Shown: piece after piece, positions 36,119-48,289 of the stretch
Layout of the letters: each line of letters starts with the position of its first letter
Numbering within the stretch: position 1 is the stretch's first letter
DNA from: Eupeodes corollae
Taxonomy: Eukaryota > Arthropoda > Insecta > Diptera > Syrphidae
DNA: 64,000 nucleotides
Direction of reading: 5' to 3'
Assembly (NCBI RefSeq): GCF_945859685.1
Contig: NC_079149.1
Location: 138,424,153-138,488,152 of the forward strand
Program-made: the position numbers and the translations under genes
Notes under the pieces: model-generated
Told to the model about the DNA's origin: nothing
The model's database searches: none
Seen by the model: the letters and a program-made list of their open reading frames with translations, nothing else

Positions 36119-37020
36119 TCACAACAGAGTAGCATCACCAAAAGCAGATTTTCTAGCTGTTTTATTCATTTGATGTGGTGTTTCATGTGGTTGAGCAGGT
36201 CCCACCCAGGCGAATTGTATGCCAAACGTTTCCGAATCAACCGAGCAGCAAACCAAGCCGCCCATCTGCTTCCTAAGCTGTTTCAAGCCAGCGCTGTATG
36301 TTGCGCGCTGGTTGCTGCATCGCATCGGTGGTGGTATAGACGGGGACGAACGGACAGACGACACGATATGGCAGCCGCTACTGGTTGGCATGCTATACAA
36401 GAGCAAGTTAACATGTTTTGAGGCCAATTTGCAATTTCCCAAGCCACCCAAAAACACTACAAAAATACTGTTCGTATAAACCAGCATCATGCTGAAGCAG
36501 ATCATGGCCCTATTCATACGTTACACATAGAAAACAAAATTTAAATTCTCTACCAAAAATGTTGTATCGTTTAGTCCTGTGAATTGCGGCACTTCTATGC
36601 GCTTCCAATCCCCCCTCTTCGAGTTCCTTCCGCAAACCAGCCAATGTTGGAATGGAAACCCATGTAATATAGAGCTTTTCCGTGCTAATATTTGAAAAAT
36701 AATTTGTTCTGCATAACCAACAACTACCATACACACTACATACCTCCGGATTCGTCCTGAAAACAGGCAGGCTGGTGGGGCAGGACAGACATATGTGAGT
36801 ACGACGCCAAAAGAGTGTAATCCATCATATGTGCGGAGTTGTTTGCATTCCTAATGACTGCTGGCAAATAGGTACACTCCTTCCACCCAGTAGACAACAA
36901 TGCATTCCGGAAGAATGCAAAAATCCCGGGTTTTCTAACAATGAATATAACAAAGGATAAAAATGGGAATTCAGTGAGGATTGTGAGCTGAAGCTGATGT
37001 TGATGCTGATGCTGATGCTC
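36119..37020. other. GC-balanced patch, possible host regulatory or exonic DNA
   Basis: This patch is clearly less AT-rich than the rest. Open frames run on both strands: 132 codons on minus (36517-36119), and 83 and 86 codons on plus (36170-36421, 36219-36479). All overlap and none shows a domain. It ends in a GATGCT repeat near 36996-37020. The absence of element hallmarks makes unique host DNA more likely than a transposon. I cannot say whether it is coding. Confidence 0.3.
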
Positions 37021-37024
37021 ATAT

Positions 37025-38630
37025 CTATAATAACTCCTGAATCCTTATATTTTCTGGAGCTCTCTTCTGTACATTGTTGTGAACTATTTTTTGGCCCTCT
37101 TTTGGTGGCTTGGTTGGGTTATAAATGTAGTACTATACTTTAATAAAGGCAGGCATATGTTTTGTGCTCGTCGCATATACGATACTTACTCTGCTCCACT
37201 CCTTTCCACTCCAGGACTCTATGCATTGACATGACATCCCGTCAAGTCTAGAATATGCTTCAATTTTTTTTTTAACATACATATTTTAATATTACTATTG
37301 GGTGCTCTAAAGATGGATGTTTTGTGGGACTTTGAGGGGGGGAGTATAACAAAAAGGATAAAAGCACCAAGCCTGATGTGCTCTATGTTCTGTGCTCCTT
37401 TGTGTTCCGTGATGCAAAAGGGGTAGGAAAAAAGTATATTTGTAAAATAACTGATTTCTGAGCTGTAACGTCATCATTTGGTTTATCTGAATGGGTATTT
37501 CCTTTCAAAGAATACACACAGCACAGTAGAAGGATATTCTTTTTCCTTTAGGGGAAAGGAATGTCTATTATGAACCAGAACAATTCGCAACACAAGAAGA
37601 ATGTTAAATTTATGTTTATTTGAATTGTGGCCCAGATTGTTACATGCCTATACCTAAACGTATACTTTCCATATGCCTCCCTAACGAGACACGAACGATG
37701 CTGACGAGCGAGACGTTTATTTGAACTTTCTCAGTCAGTTGTAACTTATCTGGGTAAATTATAAATATATTCTTATTTCTTATTTCTTTTACTTATATGT
37801 ATATTATACGAGCTTGGAAAATTTTAGGGGTTAATTTAATTTGTCAAATTGTTCAAGTTTTGAATTTTAAATTAAATTAGGTACATACTGAACATGATAC
37901 AGAAAAGAAAAGACGAAACGAAATACTGATTGTAACAAGGAATTGATACTCTTTCTGTGCGTTTTAAATTTCCTTTCGTTATGTTGAAAAAGGACTTATA
38001 TATGTTTTCCAAAAGTATATTCAAACAAAGTTTTATCACGCCAAAATGTTGTTGAAAATAAAGATTGACATTTGATTTCCAACAATGTCTCAGCATGACA
38101 GAATATTGAATCGTTAACCATTGAACAATTCTTTTTTTTTACTAATGTATGTACATTTTTACCACTTTAATTTCCCAAAATATTAAGATCATATGAAAAA
38201 CTATTAAAATGTTGCATGCTTGAAATATTGCTGCGAGTTTTTGAATTGAAAATGTTGACAATTTTCGATGGTTCATAGTTTCTAGAATCTATATAAATCC
38301 ATCTTTTTAAGAGGTAATGTCCTCTATATCCAAAGTCTCTATAGACATCAAGCATTTAGAAAGGAGTTTCAGCATTGAATTCAAAACAAAATAGTGAAAA
38401 TTATCGTTAATTTTAATATGTCAGAACATGGTAATCTTATTCATGAATTATTCAACATGAATAAAGTAAAGAAGAAAAACTGAAACGACACATTCATCAC
38501 GTTTTTGAAATCTATTAAAATGTTTCAAAAACAAATTACAATTACAAAACAAAAACAAATGCAATTGAAAAATACAAACCGTTTTGAAATTTCTATTCAG
38601 AGAGGTTTGGCAATTTGTCATGAATCTTCT
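37025..38630. other. no recognisable feature
   Basis: Mixed-composition DNA to about 37700, then AT-rich. Short open frames at 37872-38096 and 38167-38355 (minus) show no domain. Confidence 0.35.
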
Positions 38631-38639
38631 AAAGATATA

Positions 38640-38960
38640 ACAACGCTTCCAAATTGTTAAAATGAGTTGCTAAATGAGTTTGGTGACAACTTATATCAAA
38701 AACGGTCCTGGTCATGGACTTACCACCTCTCTGTTAATTTTCTATGGGGCTATGTTAAGTCATCTGCTTACTTTGACCAAAAACTTTCTAAACACTAAAA
38801 GCCAATATTTAAGCCACTATTGACGTCGTCTGGTCATATCTATGAAAAATGTATGTTAGCTGCAGCTGACATACGCCACAAATTATGTTTCAAAAATGAA
38901 TACCATAAAATTATCACGCCATTAAAAAAGGCATTGGCCCTGCCCCTGTTAACCAAACAT
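38640..38960 (+). pseudogene. mariner-type transposase C-terminal fragment
   Basis: Near 38736-38790 the frame reads NFLWGYVKSSAYFDQKLSKH, matching the FLWGYVK block after the third catalytic residue. It follows a degraded stretch where CDLTPL is expected. The downstream ACGCCACAAATTATGTTTCA (near 38872) resembles the 3' part of the minus-strand relic at 26263-26800, supporting one family. No terminal repeat or target duplication was found. Confidence 0.6.
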
Positions 38961-39204
38961 ACTTCACTTCACAGCTTTTCACTTGTAATTTGCAAATTAC
39001 GTTTCACTAAAAGCAAATTTGCAAAGCTAAAAATCTTTTTTGAAAAGTAAACATTTTTGTTATTTTGCTAAGTATTTGTTCTTTTTGTTTTATAAAACAA
39101 TAAAGTTTGCAAATTATATTTTAAAATTTTGAAAAGTTATTGAATTTAATGAAAGAGAAATTTTCCTTTGCAAACGAGAGTTTTTTTGAAAAGTTGTCAA
39201 AAAC

Positions 39205-41500
39205 GTATACAAATAAAATGCACGACTGGGTCGCACGAACTTGCTCCTGTATGCAAAGAGTCTGTTTAAAAAAGTACTTATATGAGATTTAAAAATATAC
39301 CTGTAAAATAAGTTTGGCTTCATAGATATAAATGCCATTTGAATTGTCAAAAAAACCGCACGATCTTTGTATATGAAAACCATAGTAGGTACTCTCATAA
39401 GCATAAACTATTAGGGCGACCAGATGCCGAGTCGTTGGCCTGGCGTTAATATCGAATGTGGAGAAATTCAGCGGGAGCGAGAGAAAAATATTATTCCTAT
39501 TCCCGTAAGCAGCCAGCAGAATAAGGGAGATAATTAATTTTCGACCCAAAAAGTCAACACAATTTCCTTCATTTTATTTGAGTCTATCCTCGTATATGTT
39601 TTCACATAAAGAGCTTCCATATGAAGGTTGATGAATTTGTTTTTGTTTTATTTATATCAACGCACTTTATATAACAAACAAAATGGCTTAATATTGTATC
39701 TAATAAAGGGATGAAACAAACTTTTGCATGCTTACGTCAGTGCTTAGGATCTTTTACCGAATTTGTTTTTATTTACATTCATAAGTCTTGTTTTACTTGT
39801 GTACGATCTTTGTATATGAAAAATGGTTTCTATTACCTATAAAGCTACAATGCGATTCATATAGATTCAACTTGTTCCTTAAAAGCTTTTTTCCTTTAGA
39901 TAGCTTTATTGTAATTTCATATTAGAAGAACCAGGATGGAAAATAAATAAGATAAGAAAGAGGCAGACCATGAATGTTTAAATTGTAAGGCGATCGCCTA
40001 TTGGTTGTGTAGTTAGGTAGCAGGTAGATGTCTAAAACGACCATAGAATAGTTCACTTGGCGTGCTTAGCTTTATGCAGATAGATAGATAAGGACATGTT
40101 TATGATGATAATGAAGCAATTCTATTGGTGGCTAGAAGGTACATACTACATTCCTTCTTAAGTTTTCAGCGCAAACATGGAGTTATTACGTTCAGTCTAT
40201 TTTTTTCACTAAAGTTTTAAAAAACAAGCATACGAACAATAACAAGAAATTGCTGTTCATGTGTTGTTTACAGTCAGGCTCTTGTGCGTTTTGGATTTTA
40301 GTTAAGAAGTGACACGTAAGCAGTAGTTGTAGGGGTTGTACTTTTCTTTAACTAGTACTAAGTATTTATTCTTTTATATAGGCGAAGGCAAGTAAAATAT
40401 GTGTTAAACAACCTTATTCGTAAAGAATAATATTTTAAAATCATATATACAAAGTTACCAAGATAATACTTCTTGATAGACTCTTTAAAATAGATTTTTG
40501 ATTGAATATATCATATAAATGTGTACCAAATGCATTAAATTGGATGAAAGATAGGAATGTAATTACAATTTTGTCAAAATATAAAAATAATTTAAAAAAT
40601 AATATTTTAAGATTCAAAATTTTACCTGAAAAATAAGTTTGTCCTCAAAAATTTAAATGCCATTTTATAAATACAAAAACCGTTGATTTTTTAAATTTTT
40701 ATTTTGAAAATCGTTAGAGCGGTTTTTTTTTAAATTAGTTTTTTATATATAAAATTTTCCAATTTTGTTCTAAAAATATTTTTGGAATGCAGTTGTTTAG
40801 TGATTGTAAATATACGTCTTACGTTTAAATTTCGTAAAAAATTGTTGACCCGTTTTTGAGATATAGAGTTTTAAAAAATAAAAATTAAATATTTTTTAAA
40901 AAATCCAAACAATTAAAAATTGCATTTTTGTTAATCAAATATTGTTAAGGCAATATAGGAGCTTATTCAGAAAAAAAATTATTAAAATCAGTTCACAAGT
41001 TGCTGAGAAAATTAAAAAACAAAATAACGGTTCTATGAGCGGTACCTTTCCTGAGCAATACAAAAATATGGGTTTCTTATAAAACGAAGCTAAGTTAAAA
41101 AATAAAATTTTAGAGAAAATTTAAAAAAAATCTATCGGTTTGTTTTTGAGAAAATTCGAATTTTCGGTTTTTGACCAAAAAAAATGTATGGGGGCCACTG
41201 TTAGTTTTGATCTTAAAAAAAAAATGAAAAAAAATGCCTAACGCGAATCTGCTCAAAACCTTAACTTCCAAGTTTGAACTCAATCGAACCAATGGTTTAG
41301 GCTGTAGGAGCGTGGACAGACAGACAAAACCGACCGGACGGAATCGCGGGACCCACTTTTTTCGACTTCTCTACCATCGTAATATCATGTTTGATTAAAA
41401 TCTCGAGTTCAAAATTTTGCACGAATGCAAAACTTGCCATATAGTTCCTATATGTCGCAAGTAAAAATCAGTTTTGAAAATGAAGAAGTAAAAAATATTA
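39205..41500 (-). repeat. repeat A, right copy, inverted relative to 29600-31290
   Basis: The reverse complement of this segment follows the left copy throughout: GCAAGTTCGTGCGACCC at its 39230 end and CGGAATCGCGGGACCCAC near 41339. It is longer than the left copy because of a 423-bp insert (39380-39802) and an extra A-rich stretch near 41190-41250. The inner boundary with the left copy lies at about 39205; the outer is between 41450 and 41500. A foldback element begins a few bases beyond. Confidence 0.8.
39380..39802. mobile_element. insertion in repeat A with 20-bp flanking duplication
   Basis: ACGATCTTTGTATATGAAAA occurs at 39360-39379 and again, identically, at 39803-39822. The DNA between is missing from the left A copy, which looks like the empty site. 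A 20-bp duplication suits a retroposon or a duplication made during repair. No poly-A, pol III box or protein domain was recognised; part of the insert (39400-39540) is less AT-rich. Confidence 0.6.
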
Positions 41501-41512
41501 AGGAAAACATTT

Positions 41513-41770
41513 CGCACCCATAGAATGAAAGTGACCTAACTCAAAAATTGCAACTTGTGGGATATGAACAAAAAGTCTTCAAAAAAGTGTAATTTTGAGT
41601 AATTTTGATTGTATTTCTCACATACAATATTTGAATGAAAGTTAATTATTTGCCAAATTATGTGAGAAATACAATTAAAATTACTCACAACTACACTTTG
41701 TTGAAGACTTTTTGGTCATTTCCCACAAGTTGCATTTTTTGAGATAGGTCACTTTCATTCTATGGGTGCG
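41513..41770. mobile_element. foldback element with 112-bp arms
   Basis: Arm 41513-41624 starts CGCACCCATAGAATGAAAGT and is matched by the reverse complement of 41659-41770 with only about ten differences; the loop is 34 bases. Both sides are flanked by ATTT (ATTT before 41513, ATTT after 41770), a possible 4-bp target duplication. There is no coding capacity. High arm similarity suggests it is younger than most relics here, or maintained by gene conversion. Confidence 0.85.
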
Positions 41771-41774
41771 ATTT

Positions 41775-44700
41775 TTTTCTAAATTTTGACAAAATTACTA
41801 GGAACATGAATTTTGAATTTAAGGGTTAGGGCATTGATTCATCTTAATTTTAAAAATGTCTTATTTTTAAGAGGTATTTTAATCCATCTCCATTGTAACC
41901 ATCTTTTAATGGAATTTGGCATAGTAAACAAGAGAGTTTTCGATTGGTAAAAACTACCATCAAACTTGTGTTGTCTAAAATTGAAAATAAACTTCAATTC
42001 AATAGCCAAAGAAATATATGTTTAAGTCCCTTACAACACCTTATCAGGCTGGGATTGGAGCCCAATATCACAGAGTTGCATCTATGAACCGAATAAGCAA
42101 AGCAATATTATCATTGATGAGTTTCTCTTACACCATTACTGGCCACAAAATTGTTTAGACATAGCCAAGCAATTTTGTATTATGTATCTGGACGTGTAGA
42201 CGGTACCGTGATAGATTTTGATTCACCAATTTTTTCAATGTATATTTGATTAAATAAGACTAATTTAAAATTAATTTTGCAATTTTTCAATATATGAATT
42301 AATAGGAAAGTTGTATTTTAAATTGTCAAAACACTTTTACTTCTCACTTTTCAAACCAAGTCTGAAACACTTTGCAGTTTTAATTTGCAGGATATTATTT
42401 GTTGTCGAATTTATCAAAATAAAAATAATTTTCTTTATTAAAAAGAAATATCAAGGCCCTTATTGGTTCTTACAAATATTTGAGAAAACTTCTAGAAAAT
42501 GTACGTCCTGTTTACATATAACGTTTTATTGTTTATTTTTTTATTTCTTGGTTTTTGTCATTAAACTTATTCATTTAAAATTAAGGAAAATATTCTTAAA
42601 ACATAATTTTTCATTCCCTCGCCTTGTTCAAAGTTCTAATTTGAAAGTTTTTTGTACTCAAAAGTTAAAGAAACCTACTTAAACTATGTCACCCACAGTA
42701 AAAATCATATATTCAATCTCTTAATGCAAGAGTACTTAGGAATGAGTGCAATAAGTTTATGAATGTTCAGTATTTATAATAAAAAATAATACGATACGTT
42801 TCATATGTTCTTGAGTACGCCTCCACCGCCGCCGCCGCCCCTGCCGCAATATCGTCAAAAAACTGATGCTTCTTGAATTCAAATGAGCAATAACGCACAA
42901 GGACTTTTTCTCAACTTAAAGTATATCCAGTAGCTTCATAAGATATCACTTCAATTCGTGTGTTAGCTTTGCGTAGCCTACATAGGTAAGGTTACTAGGT
43001 TCTATACTTATTTTTGTTGAAAGAAGAAAAAATAAAAATCTTAAAAACTCGAGCCTTGATACTTTATTCAATTATTATTATATTGCGGTTGTGCACAAAA
43101 GATATTTTCATAATATTCAACATAATATCAATTTGCTGCCATATAAACATTTGAGTTAAGAGGAATGTTATGCTTAAGTTTCCAGAGTTCTAGGTACCAG
43201 TACCAGAGTATAGCAGCTTTTTCTCTCCATGTCAAATTATTTTCAACGTTTCATTTTCTATTATGCGTATATAAGGTTAAGTACTTCAAACAATTTCGTG
43301 GAAATAAGAAACATAAGAGCGGCAGTGAATAAATTTGAATAAGGATTAGGTTAAAGCAACTTTCAACTTATAATAGCAGAACTCCACCACGACGTAAAAA
43401 AGAGAAAACTTAATTCCTTGCTGACGTACATTTTTCTATTGATTTATTCCCTCACCTTAGAACCTAATTTTTTGATCTAGAATGGGCACGTTTTGTAATT
43501 TTGTATCTATTGATGAACATAAATTCAAAACCAAAAAGGATTGGGAATAAATTATTTAACAAAAACCTTACTTTATATTCTACCAAAATTATAAGTTCCT
43601 CGAATTCCAATAAACTGACCTTATTATTCATATTTTAATATAATAAGAAACACAAACATTCGAATACTACTTATGTTGAAAGAGTGGATTTTGTTTACAC
43701 AGCACGTATTTTTCATAAGTGGCAGAACTAGGTGCCTATTTGGGCTCAATCAACAATATCCTTTAGGTAGTTAATATTCCAAGAGGAAGTGACTAAAATT
43801 TGTTTGCCAATCGATAAAAATTAGTAAACATCAAAGAGAAACCAGCAGCTCTATGAGTATTATCGTTTGGGAATTCCTCTTACACGAGCTAAAGCTATAT
43901 TCCTACGTGATTCGAATATCCCATCAGGATGCTAGAGAGAAGAAATAAAAATATCCTTTTATTTGGCATGGCTGCTGCGGAAAGCTAAGAATATACTCGT
44001 TCATATAAATATATTATTCTTCAATTCTTCAATCCTTCCATCCGGTGTAATTCTTGAGCATTTTTGATCATCAGACTTCATACAACTCACCAAAAATCAA
44101 ATTGGTTCCGTGTTTTGTTATCGTACCTTTAAATCCTTAACTCTAAAGTTATTGACAAAATGGTTTAATGTTTGAAAAACCTTTAAATGTTTAATTTTCT
44201 ATTTCACAACTATAAAATGTCATTAAACCATTTAACGTTTTAAATGATATACGGATTCCTCTAATAACTTTAAAACGTTGAAATAGTTTGTGGTTTTTAA
44301 TGATAGCAACCAAAATGTGTTTTTGTTTTGAGTTTACAAACAAATCATGTTTTATTCATAACTAGCGCATAAACCAGTGGAATTAGTGTCCTTTTTTTTA
44401 ACATAAGTATAGAAGGTAAAATGGTTTACTATTCTGTCCCAAAAAACGAAAACGAAAAAATAAAAACAAACTCCTGCTGCCAAGGATTATGGCATTAGAG
44501 ATTTGGGAATAATTAGCAACCGCTCATAAATGAAAATTAATTTAAAAAAAAAAGATTTTAATTTTTCCTCTGACATTATTTTTAATTCAATTAATGCTCA
44601 AGTACGGATCTCGCGATGGGAAATACAACTAGCTAGGTAGGTTAGGTACGGGCAGCAAAAAGTGATGGTCAGAATATTTGTAGCCGCATTTGGGTACTAG

Positions 44701-45110
44701 CCCTCAGCTTCAGCCTCATTCTCACCCCCACTTCCAGCCATTTTCAAACAAACAAAACCCATCCGACCAAATTTACCTTTGACCGCTTGTGGTGCAAGCG
44801 AAAAACGCAACAAATTAGTTTTGTGGAAAATCGTTTGTATTATACGCTTTTACATATAAAATTTCTCTGTGGAAACAATTCAGCTGTATTGTGGGTAAAT
44901 ATGGATATTTTTGTTAAATTGTCCAACTATTAATTATTCTAAAGGATGCAACATTTATATCATTTTGTTTATACACACATTTTTGAACATGGTATTTTTT
45001 AATGGATATATCTAGTGAACAGAGAATATGTGGTGTTTCAATGAAATGATTGTTTCATTAACAGAAATAAAAACAAATAAGTATAACATTTAATATCATA
45101 GAAATCAGAA
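41775..45110. other. AT-rich sequence, no element recognised
   Basis: Over 3 kb with no assignable feature except a CCG-type microsatellite at 42819-42847. The 123-codon frame at 42311-42682 is Lys/Phe/Leu-rich with no domain and fits chance. Confidence 0.35.
42819..42847. repeat. CCG-type trinucleotide repeat
   Basis: An imperfect run of CCG/CCT units (CCACCGCCGCCGCCGCC core), striking in otherwise AT-rich DNA. Confidence 0.85.
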
Positions 45111-45119
45111 CTCTGCTGT

Positions 45120-47810
45120 GAATAAATCCTAAACCTGGAATTAATGTTGAATGTGCTATTTATTATGTCTAAATCCCAATTGACAAACGACAAAAAATTA
45201 ATACAAGGAAATAAAAACAACCACGTGAATAATCGTCTCATTATACCAGGCTCTCAGAAAGACAAAGAAGACGGCTGGTTTAATGTTTCCTTAGCTTCAA
45301 AAATTTCAAAAAGCACCCCCGCCAGAGCGCCCCTTTATCAAATGTGTTACACAAAAGAATGTAAGACAAACTAGACTCCGCCCTTCAAAAACGGTTAATT
45401 TTGCTTTTTCTGTTTTTTTTTCGTTGTTTTCTTGTCCCCATTAAAATAATTTCGTAGCCCACACAAAACGTGGTGACACGGAGAAGTAGAAGAAGAAGTC
45501 GTTTGCGCATGGCCGAAGCAAATATTGAATTCTATTTTTTATTTTTTGCAGCAGGCGCTCAGATATTTAAGTCGCATCTGTTGTTTAAAAGTTTTTTTTC
45601 CTAAGGTGTTCTGTTTTCTTTCGTTTACGCGTTTCGCTGTATTTAACAGTTTAAAATAAAAATGTCTACTGGGTTTGGGAGTGGCTTACTTTAATGTACA
45701 TATTTCTAAATGCTTTCAGAAACAAAGAAGGTGTAGAAGCAGAAACTAAATTCACCGTTGTAAAGAGGCGGGACCTTGTCTAACTCTTTTGATTTTTGTA
45801 ATGGAAGTGAAATAAATGTTAAAAGCAAACAGTCGGGATGACAAAAAAAACAACAAAAAGATCGAATTGTAAGAATTTATAAAAATTTTATTAAAAAAAA
45901 AAACATTTGTATCTAGTTTTTGGGGAAATTGTTAAACATAACAAAATTACAACAATGCCAACTCAAGATTTGTATTACAAGTAATATAATAGGTAAATTT
46001 TTAAGTACACAGGTTTTCTTATTCTAAGAGTTCTTATCAGTTCTTGCAAGTTTTACCAATATAAGTGAGAGAAAAGTTCTATAAAATTTTTCGTAAATTA
46101 AGAGCAGACAAAGTTTCAACGATATCTGTATTTTGTAACTTTTCATCCCGTGTTAAGTCCGATTTTTCTCTACGTTTCAAGAGGCATAGAATCTGAATTC
46201 AAGGTTTTTAAGAACATAGATGCACTTCCGTTTCAATTGGAGCTCTGATTAATGAACATATGTCGTACTAGCTCTTAATATATAAGGTACCAGCACCAAG
46301 TAATTCAGCCTTTCTAAAATCTGGAGCTACCCTTACCATCTAGAAAAATCTTATGTTGTCGATTAATCTGTGAAATTAGTTACCCTCTTGTGGGAACGGG
46401 AGCATTAAAGTTTTATATTTCTTTCTAATTGTATTTCCCTGCACCCTGTAGTTGAAGGTGCTCAAGGGTGATGCCTTTGCACAAGATAACCCACTTCTTC
46501 GGATTTTCAGACATTCGCTTCATTTATTTAGATGTTTGCAACATTTATTTAGAGCTCCAGATGAGCTCTTTTACAACAAATTCTACTAACTGGAACTAAC
46601 TTGAGTGAATCGTTGTAAAATGCAAGGTGATCGGGCTCCTGCTGTTTTTCCTATAAAGTTTAAAATTTTAATTGAAAAAATAGATGGGCTTGGACCTCAC
46701 TGATTCCCAATAAAGGTGATGAGAAGAAACACGATTCGCCTGAATTCTGCATTTTAATCGTTCTTCAGGTGTTATTTGAAAACATTCATTTTTTTTATTT
46801 TCTTAAAGCCTCCTGCCATTTTTCAAAGGATTTCTCATTCTCGCTGTTTCCGTAACAAATTTATACCTTGGCTCAAATTAAATTTTTCCTTTCATTTTAA
46901 AATTGTATGTTTATGAATGTTTAAATATAGCCAACATGTTATTGGAATTAATATTTATTGCTATTTTTATTTTTGTTTTGGTTCAATGTTGAACATTTTT
47001 AAACCTAGTTACGAAAAACAAAATAAAACTCTTACTGATGACAAATCATTTATTCCGACATATTTAACTCTTACCTATATACTTTTTGATTTTAATTAAA
47101 ATCATGTCAAGAAATAAAATTTTTGCAGCTTTTATATTTCATGCTTTTCCTTAAATCTGACAGAATAAGATAATAAATTTTACTGCCGTACTTTTAGTTG
47201 CGGGGTGCGAGTGTTTTTTCAATAAAACTTGAATGTTTGAAATGTGCGGATAAAGAAATGCGGCTTGTTGGTTTATAACTTTTGTTCATATTTATTTTTT
47301 GCTTTGGTTTTTAAACCCGTCACAGTCCTTTTATCAGAAAACAGTAGTAAAAATTTACTCCTTTAAAACCAAAATACAGACTTTTTGTGCCTATACATTT
47401 TTTTTAGATAAGTTTGTTCAAATTTTTAAACAGTCAATAAATTAAATTTATAAGTATCTAATTGAGGATATTAATTTAAACCATAGGCTGTAAACTCAAC
47501 ATTTCTTCTTCGAAACGAACTAATTTTCGATATATCCTAATTATGCAGATAAGATACATACAACTTTCTGGTGATATATTTGCAACTAATTATTTTTAAA
47601 CGTTTGCTTTCCAATTATGTTAAATGACAAAAATTCAACGTAGTGAGTAGTGAAAAATGTGTCACTGTCAACTTCTAACGACTTTCACTTCCGTCTTTTT
47701 TCAATCTGCTGCGATCAGCACGATATAAAATTAGAGATGTTTACTTTAATGCCGGGCACATTGTAAAAGGTAACATTTTAAAGTTAATTCCGAAATTAAA
47801 ATATAATAAG
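45120..47810 (-). repeat. repeat B, right copy, inverted relative to 31615-34300
   Basis: Collinear with the left copy after reverse complementing. Landmarks are TTAATGCCGGGCACATTGTA (47738), GCGGGGTGCGAGTG (47199), CAAGGTGATCGGGCTCCTGC (46623), GCAGGCGCTCAGA (45552) and ACCAGGCTCTCAGA (45246). The internal inverted-repeat element of the left copy corresponds to about 45369-45783 here (ACTAGACTCCGCCCTTC at its left tip). On the minus strand, CYGNSENEKSFEKWQEALRK is readable near 46800-46865, then a stop. Confidence 0.8.
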
Positions 47811-47814
47811 AACA

Positions 47815-48285
47815 TATTTGTATTTAAATACGTACCTATGTTTTCAATATACGATGAAACCCGTATAAGTTACATGCCTTAAGTGCCTCGTTTTAAGGCC
47901 AGTAAAGCGGTAATAATACAAATTGGCTTAAATACACACTTACCTCCTTATTTTTAAAAGCAAAACTTTTTGTTGTAAGGTTCTTTATGTTTTGAAAAAA
48001 ATCTTTGTATTCACTTTTTTTTTTAATTTTTAGTGGATGTCAAAAACGTAATTATATGTTTAATACAATTATATGTTTAGGCCGATTCGCTATGACGTCA
48101 ATATTTGTTACATACAATGTAATTGAAGTCGAAAGCGTTTTGGGTCCGTGATATAACTATTTGGGGTCAACCAAATGAACCGTTTTTAATAAAAAGGAAT
48201 TAGTATTTTAAAATCGTAAGTTTTTGCGCATTCCTAAAAGCGTGAGTATTATGGTTGAACTGTTTAAAGGGGGAATACAGCTGGC
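47815..48285. other. no recognisable feature
   Basis: AT-rich DNA between repeat B and the next LINE. Similarity to repeat A was looked for here and not found. Confidence 0.4.
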
Positions 48286-48289
48286 TATT

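Noticed and set aside
42030..42060. GGGATTGGAGCCC as a third SINE B box
   Set aside because: No A box, body or SINE 3' end accompanies it.
42311..42682. 123-codon open frame
   Set aside because: Composition is Lys/Phe/Leu/Ile-rich as expected from AT-rich DNA, with no motif.
29600..47810. Repeats A and B as LTRs of one retrovirus-like element
   Set aside because: LTRs are direct repeats; these pairs are inverted, and no gag, protease or pol coding was found between them.
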